Source: Geminicoccaceae bacterium
GTDB taxonomy: Bacteria; Pseudomonadota; Alphaproteobacteria; Geminicoccales; Geminicoccaceae
Direction of reading: 5' to 3'
Assembly: GCA_030824835.1 (NCBI GenBank)
Contig: JAPJRA010000106.1
Location: 1 to 8,896, forward strand
DNA length: 8,896 nt
The translations under genes and the position numbers were made by a program. Under the pieces are notes generated by a model. The model had not been told where the DNA came from. It did no database searches and saw nothing but the letters and a program-made list of their open reading frames with translations. This document shows positions 1 to 6,130 of this stretch, piece by piece. Every line of letters begins with the position of its first letter. The stretch's first letter is position 1.

Positions 1-70
1 CCTTGTTGAAGCCTACCCTGACGGCCGCATGCTAGACGCGGTCGTGCCCGCCGCACAGCCCGCTGCTGCG

Positions 71-964
71 TCAGGCGATCAGGAAGGCGAGCAATTCCGC
101 TGCCGTCTCGGCCGGCGCCTCCTCCTGCAGGCCGTGGCCGCAGTCCAGAGCGCGGCCGCTGACATGGGCGGCCTTCTCGCGCCACGTCTGGAGCACGTCG
201 TAGAGCGCGCCTACGGTGCCCTTTGCCCCCCACAGGGCCAGCAGCGGCACCGCCACCTTGCGATCGGCGTCGGCGGCATCATGCTCCAGGTCGATGCTGG
301 CGGCGGCCCGGTAGTCCTCGCAGATGGCATGGCGCGTGGCGGGGTCGCGGTAGCAGCGCAGATATTCCGCGAAGACGGCCGGATCGACGGCACCCGGCGT
401 CTTGATCTGGCCGTCGATGTGGCAACGCAGGAAGAACTCGGGGTCGGCGTCGATCAGGCGCTCGGGCAGGGGGTAGGGCTGGATCAGGAAGAACCACCAG
501 AAATAGCGGGTGGCGAACTCCTTGTTGGTCAGGGCGTACATCGTTGCCGTGGGTGCGATGTCGAGCACGGCCAGGCGCTCGACCGCGGCCGCGTGATCCA
601 ATGCCATCCGGTGGGCGACGCGGCCACCGCGGTCGTGACCGACCACGGCGAAGCGCTCGAACCCCAGTGCCGCCATCAACTCGACCTGGTCCTGGGCCAT
701 CGTGCGTTTGCTGTAGTTGGCATGACCCTCGCCGCCGGCGGGCTTATCCGAATCGCCGTAGCCGCGCAGGTCGGCCGCGACCACGGTGAAGCGCTCGGCC
801 AGGACCGGCGCTACCTTGTGCCAGGTGGCATGCGTCTGTGGGTGGCCATGCAGCAGGAGGAGCGGCGGGCCACCGCCGCTGACGGCGCAGCGGACGCGCA
901 CGGAACTGGTCTGGACGTCGCGGAGCACGAAGTCCGGGATCAGGCTATGGCGGAGGGCGCTCAT
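71..964 (-). CDS. Alpha/beta hydrolase of the fluoroacetate/haloacetate dehalogenase family
   Basis: This 297-residue protein has the full alpha/beta hydrolase fold of the haloacetate dehalogenases, cytoplasmic enzymes that displace a halide from a 2-haloacid through an Asp-ester intermediate. Visible motifs are the oxyanion-side LLLLHGHPQ (residues 35-43), DLRGYGDSDKP (65-75) and the nucleophile elbow GHDRGGR (109-115). Asp111 is the nucleophile, and Arg112 and Arg115 are the carboxylate-binding pair. Asp135 (AVLDIAP) and His277 (CGHGLQEEAP) complete the triad, and the cap carries FWWFFLIQPYPLPE. Compared from memory with the Burkholderia FA1 enzyme, Trp150 and Tyr212 have counterparts (Trp157, Tyr218), but the halide-pocket His149 is Trp156 here. 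Defluorination is therefore doubtful, and the substrate may be another haloacid or an ester. The ATG is the only start in the short upstream frame. It lies 46 bases after the tarD stop, so it is probably the last gene of the tartrate operon. No strong ribosome site is visible. Confidence 0.85.
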   Translation of the reverse strand: MSALRHSLIPDFVLRDVQTSSVRVRCAVSGGGPPLLLLHGHPQTHATWHKVAPVLAERFTVVAADLRGYGDSDKPAGGEGHANYSKRTMAQDQVELMAALGFERFAVVGHDRGGRVAHRMALDHAAAVERLAVLDIAPTATMYALTNKEFATRYFWWFFLIQPYPLPERLIDADPEFFLRCHIDGQIKTPGAVDPAVFAEYLRCYRDPATRHAICEDYRAAASIDLEHDAADADRKVAVPLLALWGAKGTVGALYDVLQTWREKAAHVSGRALDCGHGLQEEAPAETAAELLAFLIA

Positions 965-1010
965 CGCGCGACCGCGGTCGGATGGTTCAGCCTCATCGTC
1001 ACCTCGATCG

Positions 1011-2174
1011 CTACTCGGCGAGCTCGCGCATCACCCTGATCAGGTCGGACTTGCCCTCGAAGCCGATGCCCGGCAGGTCCGGCATGGTGATATGACCGTC
1101 CTGCACGCGGACGCCGTCGGGAAAGCCGCCGTAAGGCTGGAACAGGTCCGGGTAGCTCTCGTTGCCGCCGAGCCCCAGACCCGCCGCGATGTTGAGCGAC
1201 ATCTGGTGCCCGCCGTGCGGGATGCATCGGGACGGCGACCAGCCGAACTGCCGCAGCACCTCCAGCGTGCGCAGGTATTCGACCAGCCCATAGGACAGCG
1301 CGCAATCGAACTGCAGCCAGTCGCGGTCCGGTCGCATGCCGCCGTAGCGCAGCAGGTTGCGGGCATCCTGGTGCGAGAACAGGTTCTCGCCGGTCGCCAT
1401 GGGGCCGGGGTAGAACTCCGCCAGCGCCGCCTGCAGCGCATAGTCCAGCGGGTCGCCCGCCTCCTCGTACCAGAACAGCGGATAGTCCCGCAGCATCTTG
1501 GCGTAGGCGATGCCGGTCTCCAGGTCGAAGCGCCCGTTGGCATCGACCGCGAGCTGCGCTTGTGAGCCGATCTCCTCCAGCACGGACTCGATGCGACCCC
1601 TGTCCTCCTCGATCGAGGCGCCGCCGATCTTCATCTTCACGACGTTGTAGCCGCGGTCGAGATAGCCGCGCATTTCGGCCCGCAGTGCCGAGTTGTCCTT
1701 GCCCGGGTAGTAGTAGCCGCCCGCAGCGTAGACGAAGACCTTCGGGTTCGCTTCGCGGCCATGGCGCTCGGCGAGCAGCCGGAACAACGGCTTCCGCTCG
1801 ATCTTGGCGACCGCATCCCACACCGCCATGTCGAGCGTGCCGACGGCAACGGAACGCTCCCCATGACCACCCGGCTTCTCGTTCCGCATCATCGTCGCCC
1901 AGATCTTGGACGGATCGAAATTGTCGCGGGCCTCGTCCAGGAGACTGCCAGGCTCGGCTTCCAGGATACGGTCGCGGAAACGCTCGCGGATCAGGCCACC
2001 CTGCCCGTAGCGGCCGTTCGAGTTGAAGCCGTAGCCGACGACCCGCCGCCCATCCCGGACCACGTCGGTCACGACGGCGACGAGGCTCGCGGTCATCTTG
2101 CTGAAGTCGATGTAGGCGTTGCGGATCGGGGACGCGATCGGCTGGGTGATCTCACGGACGTCCGTGATGCGCAT
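1011..2174 (-). CDS. tarD: D-tartrate dehydratase (enolase superfamily, mandelate racemase subgroup)
   Basis: The 387-residue product closely matches my memory of Bradyrhizobium japonicum TarD (389 residues), which dehydrates D-tartrate to oxaloacetate (EC 4.2.1.81) using Mg2+. The N-terminal capping domain begins MRITDVREIT and includes the segment NSNGRYGQGG (51-60). The barrel carries the KMK motif (Lys180, Lys182), metal ligands Asp211 (VDANGRF), Glu237 (WYEEAGDP) and Glu263 (ATGENLF), and His320 in IPHGGHQ. These correspond to TarD Lys184, Asp213, Glu239, Glu265 and His322 with a constant offset of two. Nothing catalytic is missing. The start at 2174 is chosen because GGAGGA lies six bases upstream and because the conserved domain begins there. 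The open frame continues upstream to 2351, but that part overlaps the dehydrogenase gene and is not credible protein. The gene lies 100 bases downstream of ttuC on the same strand. Confidence 0.93.
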   Translation of the reverse strand: MRITDVREITQPIASPIRNAYIDFSKMTASLVAVVTDVVRDGRRVVGYGFNSNGRYGQGGLIRERFRDRILEAEPGSLLDEARDNFDPSKIWATMMRNEKPGGHGERSVAVGTLDMAVWDAVAKIERKPLFRLLAERHGREANPKVFVYAAGGYYYPGKDNSALRAEMRGYLDRGYNVVKMKIGGASIEEDRGRIESVLEEIGSQAQLAVDANGRFDLETGIAYAKMLRDYPLFWYEEAGDPLDYALQAALAEFYPGPMATGENLFSHQDARNLLRYGGMRPDRDWLQFDCALSYGLVEYLRTLEVLRQFGWSPSRCIPHGGHQMSLNIAAGLGLGGNESYPDLFQPYGGFPDGVRVQDGHITMPDLPGIGFEGKSDLIRVMRELAE

Positions 2175-2274
2175 CTTCCGTCCTCCTGCTGGTCTGACGC
2201 TTCGCTCGGCCCATCCGGCCGCGGCGCTGCGGCTCACGCCATAGCGGTGCGGACGTGCAGGACCGCGGGGCCGC

Positions 2275-3333
2275 TCACACCGCCCGGGCGATCGCTTGGC
2301 CAAGCTCCTGGGTCGAGGCCGTGCCACCGAGATCGGGAGTGCGCGGTCCATCGGCGAGCACGGTCTCGATCGCCCGCAGCACGGCGGCGGCGGCGTCCTT
2401 GTGGCCTAGATGGTCCAGCATCATGGACCCGGACCAGATCTGGCCTACCGGGTTGGCGATGTTACGGCCGGCGATGTCGGGGGCCGAGCCGTGCACCGGC
2501 TCGAACATCGAGGGGTAGTCGCGCTCGGGGTTGAGGTTGGCCGAGGGGGCGATGGCGATGGTGCCGGTGCAGGCCGGGCCGAGGTCGGAGAGGATGTCGC
2601 CGAACAGGTTGGAGGCCACCACCACGTCGAACCGGTCCGGATTCTGGACGAAATGCGCGGTCAGGATGTCGATATGGTACTGGTCGGTGCGGATGTCCGG
2701 GTAGCGCGTCCTCATGGCGGCGAAGCGCTCGTCCCAGTAGGGCATCACGATGGCCATGCCGTTGGACTTGGTGGCCGAGGTGACGTGGCGCGCCTTGCGG
2801 GTGCCGGCGAGGTCGAAGGCGTATTTCATGATCCGGTCGACGCCGCGGCGGGTGAAGACCGTGGTCTGCTGCACGATCTCCTGCTCGGTGCCCTCGAAGC
2901 TGCGGCCGCCGATGGACGAGTACTCGCCCTCGTTGTTCTCGCGCACGACGATGAAGTCGATGTCGCCGGGCTTGCGGTCGGCCAGAGGGGACCTGATCCC
3001 GGGCATCAGGCGGACCGGGCGGATGTTGGCGTACTGCTCGAAGGCGCGGCGGATCCGGATCAGCAGCCCCCAGAGCGAGACATGGTCGGGGACCAGGGCC
3101 GGCATGCCGACCGCGCCCAAAAAGATCGCGGCGTGGTTGCGGATCTGCTCCAGCCCGTCCTCGGGCATCATGCGCCCATGCTCGAGATAGTAGTCGCAGC
3201 TCCAGGGCAGCTCGTCCCAATCCAGCGCGAAGCCGAACTTGGCGGCGGCGGCTTCGAGCACGCGCATGCCCTCCGGCACGACCTCCCGGCCGATGCCGTC
3301 GCCCGCGATCACGGCGATCTTGTGTCTGGTCAT
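2275..3333 (-). CDS. ttuC: Tartrate dehydrogenase/decarboxylase or D-malate dehydrogenase (TtuC/DmlA family)
   Basis: This 352-residue protein belongs to the beta-decarboxylating hydroxy-acid dehydrogenases (isopropylmalate/isocitrate dehydrogenase fold). It carries the TtuC/DmlA signatures: IAGDGIGREV (9-18), WSCDYYLEHGRMMPEDG (44-60) and LFGDILSDLGP (243-253). Substrate arginines are Arg95, Arg105 (YANIRP) and Arg131 (VVRENNEGEYS). Catalytic residues are Tyr138 and Lys189 (TKSN). Metal ligands are Asp222, Asp246 and Asp250, and the NAD-binding loop is EPVHGSAPDIAGRNIANP (278-295). Known relatives use NAD and a divalent metal to oxidise L-tartrate to oxaloglycolate, convert meso-tartrate to glycerate, and decarboxylate D-malate to pyruvate, so the preferred substrate cannot be read from sequence. 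The start at 3333 has a strong GGAGGTGA ribosome site. A longer frame to 3363 adds ten residues without support. It is the first gene of the minus-strand cluster, divergent from the LysR gene, which favours tartrate or D-malate over leucine biosynthesis. Confidence 0.88.
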   Translation of the reverse strand: MTRHKIAVIAGDGIGREVVPEGMRVLEAAAAKFGFALDWDELPWSCDYYLEHGRMMPEDGLEQIRNHAAIFLGAVGMPALVPDHVSLWGLLIRIRRAFEQYANIRPVRLMPGIRSPLADRKPGDIDFIVVRENNEGEYSSIGGRSFEGTEQEIVQQTTVFTRRGVDRIMKYAFDLAGTRKARHVTSATKSNGMAIVMPYWDERFAAMRTRYPDIRTDQYHIDILTAHFVQNPDRFDVVVASNLFGDILSDLGPACTGTIAIAPSANLNPERDYPSMFEPVHGSAPDIAGRNIANPVGQIWSGSMMLDHLGHKDAAAAVLRAIETVLADGPRTPDLGGTASTQELGQAIARAV

Positions 3334-3424
3334 GGTCACCTCCCCTGCAATCGAGTGAGGCATCTATAGCTTCCGCGCGCTCCGTGCATAATGGGTCGCA
3401 TCGGAAAGCCAGTCTTGACGTTTC
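3334..3424. promoter_or_regulatory. Divergent promoter region between ttuC and the LysR gene
   Basis: This 91-base gap separates two divergent genes, the classical site for LysR-type control. On the minus strand a candidate sigma-70 promoter for ttuC is TTATGC (3391-3386), a 17-base spacer, and TATAGA (3368-3363), placing transcription start about 23-25 bases before the ATG. On the plus strand CATAAT (3387-3392) could be a -10 box for the regulator, but no convincing -35 accompanies it. The two candidates overlap. TTCCG (3371-3375) and CGGAA (3402-3406) form an inverted pair spanning 36 bases across them. I could not identify a clean T-N11-A LysR box. The promoters are inferences from weak matches. 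Confidence 0.5.
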
Positions 3425-3432
3425 ATGCATGA
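3423..3432. promoter_or_regulatory. Perfect 10-base palindrome over the LysR start codon
   Basis: TCATGCATGA reads identically on both strands and contains the ATG of the regulator gene (3425-3427). It could be an autoregulatory operator half or a chance palindrome. A site of this size is not rare by chance, and flanking bases do not extend the symmetry. Confidence 0.3.
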
Positions 3433-4336
3433 TCTCCCGGCCCTCGGCGATCTTCGCCTGTTCTGCGTGGTCCTCCGCTGCGGCAGTCTGGCGGCTGCCG
3501 CAGCGGAGATCGGCGCTTCGCCCTCGTTCGTCAGCAAGCGGCTGAGCCTGCTCGAGACGGCGCTCGGCTCCAAGCTGCTGCACCGGACCACCCGGCGCCT
3601 TGCGGCGACGGACGATGGCCTGACGGTGCTGCGCTGGGCGCAGCGCATCCTGGGCAGCGTCGACGACATGGCCCAGGAGCTCTCGGTCGCCGGCGGTACC
3701 CCGCGGGGCTCGCTGCGGGTCAGTGCTAGCCCCGGCTTCGGGCGCCGCCATGTGGCGGCGGCCCTGTCCGAGTTCGCACGGCGCTACCCGGCGGTGGAGG
3801 TGCGGCTGGACCTGCTCGATCGGCCGGTCGATCTGGTAGCCGAAGGGATCGACGTCGAGATCCGGATCGGCGGCGAGCACGAGCCGCATCTCTACGCGCG
3901 GCTTCTGGCCGGGAACCGGCGCGTGCTGTGCGCGGCGCCCTGCTATCTCGCCGAGCACGGCCGGCCGGGCTCGCCTGCGGAACTGGCGGCGCATCGCTGC
4001 CTGGTCACCCGGGAGCCCAACCAGGTGCTCGGCGTCTGGCTGCTGGACGGACCGGACGGGGTGGAAACGGTGCGGCCGCGCGGTTCGCTCACCGCCAACG
4101 ACGGCGAGATCATTCACCGGTGGGCGCTGGGCGGGCACGGCATCATGCTGCGCTCGCTCTGGGACGTGGCCGAATCGCTCGCCGCCGGGCGGCTTGAGCA
4201 GGTGCTGCCGGGCTACGGTCAGGCCGCGGACATCTGGGCGGTCTATCCCACCCGGCTCTCCCGCTCGCCCAAGGTGCAGCTTTTCCTGGACATGCTTGCC
4301 CTTCGATTGAGCGGCGGCGCCGGCCCCCTTGCGTGA
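3425..4336 (+). CDS. LysR-type transcriptional regulator, probable regulator of the tartrate genes
   Basis: The 303-residue product has the LysR layout. An N-terminal winged helix-turn-helix spans about residues 6-65, with the recognition region GASPSFVSKRLSLLE (30-44) followed by LLHRTTRRLAATDDG. A linker follows, then an effector-binding domain from about residue 94 (RGSLRVSASPGFGRRHVAA) to about 297. The family binds a small-molecule inducer, usually the substrate or an intermediate of the controlled pathway. The N-terminal domain resembles the DmlR/TtuA group, regulators of D-malate and tartrate use, which fits the divergent ttuC. The ATG at 3425 is fixed by an in-frame TGA nine bases upstream. 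No Shine-Dalgarno sequence is visible, so translation may be weak or leaderless. The inducer is inferred from context, not read from the protein. Confidence 0.9.
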   Translation: MHDLPALGDLRLFCVVLRCGSLAAAAAEIGASPSFVSKRLSLLETALGSKLLHRTTRRLAATDDGLTVLRWAQRILGSVDDMAQELSVAGGTPRGSLRVSASPGFGRRHVAAALSEFARRYPAVEVRLDLLDRPVDLVAEGIDVEIRIGGEHEPHLYARLLAGNRRVLCAAPCYLAEHGRPGSPAELAAHRCLVTREPNQVLGVWLLDGPDGVETVRPRGSLTANDGEIIHRWALGGHGIMLRSLWDVAESLAAGRLEQVLPGYGQAADIWAVYPTRLSRSPKVQLFLDMLALRLSGGAGPLA

Positions 4337-4355
4337 CGGCGCTGGCTATGGTGAG

Positions 4356-4390
4356 CTTTGTGGAGTGAAATCGCATTTCCCTCCACAAAG
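4356..4390. promoter_or_regulatory. 35-base near-perfect dyad upstream of the nucleotidyltransferase gene
   Basis: The arms CTTTGTGGAG (4356-4365) and CTCCACAAAG (4381-4390) are perfect 10-base complements. Inside them, after one mismatched pair (T4366/C4380), GAAAT (4367-4371) and ATTTC (4375-4379) pair around a CGC centre. Fifteen of sixteen pairs match. The right arm ends inside the AAAGG ribosome site (4387-4391), nine bases before the ATG at 4400. It could be a repressor operator, an mRNA hairpin that hides the ribosome site, or a dispersed palindromic element. A simple terminator for the upstream regulator is less likely because no T-run follows the stem on the plus strand. Confidence 0.75.
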
Positions 4391-4391
4391 G
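4387..4391 (+). promoter_or_regulatory. Ribosome binding site of the nucleotidyltransferase gene
   Basis: AAAGG sits eight bases before the ATG at 4400 and supports that start over the upstream TTG at 4358. Its first four bases form the end of the 35-base dyad, so a folded leader would partly hide it. Confidence 0.55.
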
Positions 4392-4399
4392 TTGCGGCC

Positions 4400-5449
4400 A
4401 TGGAGCCCTTCGACCCCGCCTTCGTCACCCTGTTCGCCGAACTCGGCGAGCGCGTGTCCGATGCCGGCCTCGTCGAGGGGCTGCCGCCCGGCGGCACGTT
4501 CGAGCTGCGCACGACCAACGGTCGGGACTACTGGTACCATCGGGCCTACAACCGCGCGACCGGCAAGGACACGGTGCGCTATGTCGGCCCGGCGACGGTC
4601 GATCTGACGGCCCGGATCGAGCGCCACAAGGCGCTGAAGCCGGACATCCGCGGCCGGCGCCAGCTGGTCTCGACGCTGCGCCGCGCCGGCTTTCCGACCC
4701 CCGACCCGTTCACCGGCGAGGTGCTGGCGGCGCTGGCCAGGGCAGGGGTGTTCCGCCTGCGTGCCTGCCTGGTCGGCACCGTGGCCTATCAGAGCTACTC
4801 CGCGCTGCTGGGCGTGCGCCTGCCGTCGGTGGCGATGCGGACCGAGGATCTGGACCTCGCCCAGTTTCACGGCATCGCGGTCGGCATCGGCGAGGCGGCC
4901 GAGCCGCTCCTGGAGGCGCTGCGCGAGGTCGATCCCAGCTTCGCCCCGATACCCTCCCTGAAGTCGCCCATGCTCAGCAACGCGCTGCGTAACGCGCGCG
5001 GCTACCGGGTCGAGCTGCTGACCCCCCACCAGGGTGCCGACGAGCGCGGCGACGATCTGGTGCCGCTACCGTCGATGCCCGGCCTGGGCGCCCAGCCGCT
5101 GCGCTTCCTCGACTACCTGCTCTACGGCGAGATCCCGACCGTGGTCCTGCATGGGCCGGGCATCGCCACCAACGTCCCCGCCCCGGAACGCTACGCCATC
5201 CACAAGCTGATCATCGCCACCCGTCGCACGGGCGCCGGCCGCCTAAAGGCTGCCAAGGACGCGGCCCAGGCCGGCAGCCTGATCCAGGCGCTGGTGGAAA
5301 CCCGACAGGCGGACGTGCTGCGCGACGCCTGGGACGATGCCACGGACCGCGGTCCGCACTGGCGCCAGGCGCTGCAGCGCGGCAGAGGACGCCTGGAGCC
5401 GGCGGCAGCCCAACTGCTGGAGACGGTGGTGGGCCCGGCGCCCGCCTGA
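4400..5449 (+). CDS. Stand-alone nucleotidyltransferase-fold protein (GSU2403-like family)
   Basis: This 349-residue protein matches the pattern I know for the GSU2403-like nucleotidyltransferase-fold family. An N-terminal module carries GRDYWYHRAYN...GKDTVRYVGP (41-64), a likely beta-hairpin reminiscent of small nucleic-acid-binding modules (inference). The nucleotidyltransferase core begins near residue 108 (VLAALARAGVFRLRACLVGTVAY), with the Gly-Thr motif at 126-127 and the acidic motif TEDLDLA (148-154, Asp150 and Asp152). Glu205 in VELLTP is a candidate third acid. The C-terminal helical part has PAPERYAIHKLI (260-271) and KAAKDAAQAGSLIQAL (283-298). Both key motifs are intact, so an active enzyme is plausible, but the substrate is unknown. 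The ATG at 4400 is preferred because AAAGG lies eight bases upstream. A TTG at 4358 in the same frame lies inside the palindrome and encodes nothing conserved. No antitoxin-like or HEPN partner lies beside it. Confidence 0.8.
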   Translation: MEPFDPAFVTLFAELGERVSDAGLVEGLPPGGTFELRTTNGRDYWYHRAYNRATGKDTVRYVGPATVDLTARIERHKALKPDIRGRRQLVSTLRRAGFPTPDPFTGEVLAALARAGVFRLRACLVGTVAYQSYSALLGVRLPSVAMRTEDLDLAQFHGIAVGIGEAAEPLLEALREVDPSFAPIPSLKSPMLSNALRNARGYRVELLTPHQGADERGDDLVPLPSMPGLGAQPLRFLDYLLYGEIPTVVLHGPGIATNVPAPERYAIHKLIIATRRTGAGRLKAAKDAAQAGSLIQALVETRQADVLRDAWDDATDRGPHWRQALQRGRGRLEPAAAQLLETVVGPAPA

Positions 5450-5459
5450 CTGGGGCAGC

Positions 5460-6089
5460 TCAGTGCACGACGCCGGTCCCGGAATGGCGCAGCTGGTTGA
5501 ACTGGCCGTAGCTGTCCACGAGGTCGAGCGGCACGGCCCCGCTGCACCTGGTCGTGGCGCTGCCGACCTCCGCCAGCTCGAACTCGATGCCCTGCGGGAG
5601 ATCGATCCGCACGCGGTGCGGCTCGCCGGAGACCGGGCTGAGGATGGGCCGGCCCGTCGATTCGAGAATGCCGGGAATGACCGCCCGCGCGGTCCGGCCC
5701 TCGATGTCACAGTCGAAGTCGATGGCCTTGAACAGCGTCGGATGGACCCGGTCCGACATGGCGTGGAAGACCCACCAGTGCGTCCTCGCCTCCTCGGTCT
5801 CGCCGCCCTTCAGCACGGTCTCGAGGGCAGCACGCTGGGCGGCATCAGCGCGCTCGTCGATGATCGCCTGCATCTCGCCCCCGCCCTCGTAGATCGGGCC
5901 CGGCCACGCATAGGTCACGGCGCAGACCAGGCCGTCGAGGCAAACCTCGGCGAAGTGCCCCTTGGTGATCCGGAACACCTCGAAGCCCCGGCAATGGCCG
6001 CGAGTAGGCTTCGCCTCGAACTGACAGGGGCAACCATACTCGCAGTTGCAGTTCCCAAAGGAAATGCCTTCGATATACCAGTCGATCAT
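5460..6089 (-). CDS. DUF1326 domain-containing protein, cysteine-rich at the N terminus
   Basis: The 209-residue product is recognisable as a DUF1326 protein from its opening IEGISFGNCNCEYGCPCQF and from GHCRGFEVFRITKGHF (31-46). Cys14, Cys16, Cys20, Cys22 and Cys33 form a dense cluster that could bind metal or undergo redox change. Other cysteines are at 50, 56, 127 and 182. No signal peptide or membrane segment is visible, so it is probably cytoplasmic or membrane-associated through its partner. The function of the family is not established to my knowledge. Start choice is firm: ATG at 6089 with GGAGG six bases upstream. The frame stays open to 6752 only because it shadows the next gene. 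It lies 41 bases after the DUF2182 gene on the same strand, a pairing seen in many genomes as I recall it. Its stop is 10 bases from the stop of the convergent nucleotidyltransferase gene. Confidence 0.85.
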   Translation of the reverse strand: MIDWYIEGISFGNCNCEYGCPCQFEAKPTRGHCRGFEVFRITKGHFAEVCLDGLVCAVTYAWPGPIYEGGGEMQAIIDERADAAQRAALETVLKGGETEEARTHWWVFHAMSDRVHPTLFKAIDFDCDIEGRTARAVIPGILESTGRPILSPVSGEPHRVRIDLPQGIEFELAEVGSATTRCSGAVPLDLVDSYGQFNQLRHSGTGVVH

Positions 6090-6130
6090 GCGATGCCTCC
6101 CTTGTCGCAGCAGGAACGAAGCCGCTGCAA

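Noticed and set aside
1..70. End of a neighbouring gene at the left edge
   Set aside because: Several frames are open over this short stretch and none shows a recognisable motif. No clear terminator hairpin was found for the operon ending at 71.
29..1039. Long plus-strand open frame opposite the dehalogenase gene
   Set aside because: It is a codon-position shadow in GC-rich DNA. The minus-strand frame has a complete recognisable enzyme, while this one is low-complexity Ala/Gly/Arg/Val sequence with no motif.
2175..2351. Upstream extension of the TarD frame
   Set aside because: It is Arg/Pro/Ala-rich, overlaps the 3' end of ttuC, and a strong ribosome site marks the start at 2174.
2410..3369. 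319-codon plus-strand open frame opposite ttuC
   Set aside because: It is an antisense shadow of a clear dehydrogenase gene and has no recognisable motif.
3415..3420. TTGACG as a -35 box for the regulator gene
   Set aside because: A matching -10 would lie inside the coding sequence near 3438, where no suitable hexamer exists.
2462..4138. 558-codon minus-strand open frame spanning ttuC and the LysR gene
   Set aside because: It overlaps two well-supported genes in other frames, and its translation is rich in Arg, Pro and His with no domain.
4356..4390. Classical rho-independent terminator for the LysR gene
   Set aside because: The stem is strong, but no T-run follows it on the plus strand and it lies in the next gene's ribosome site, so a regulatory role fits better.
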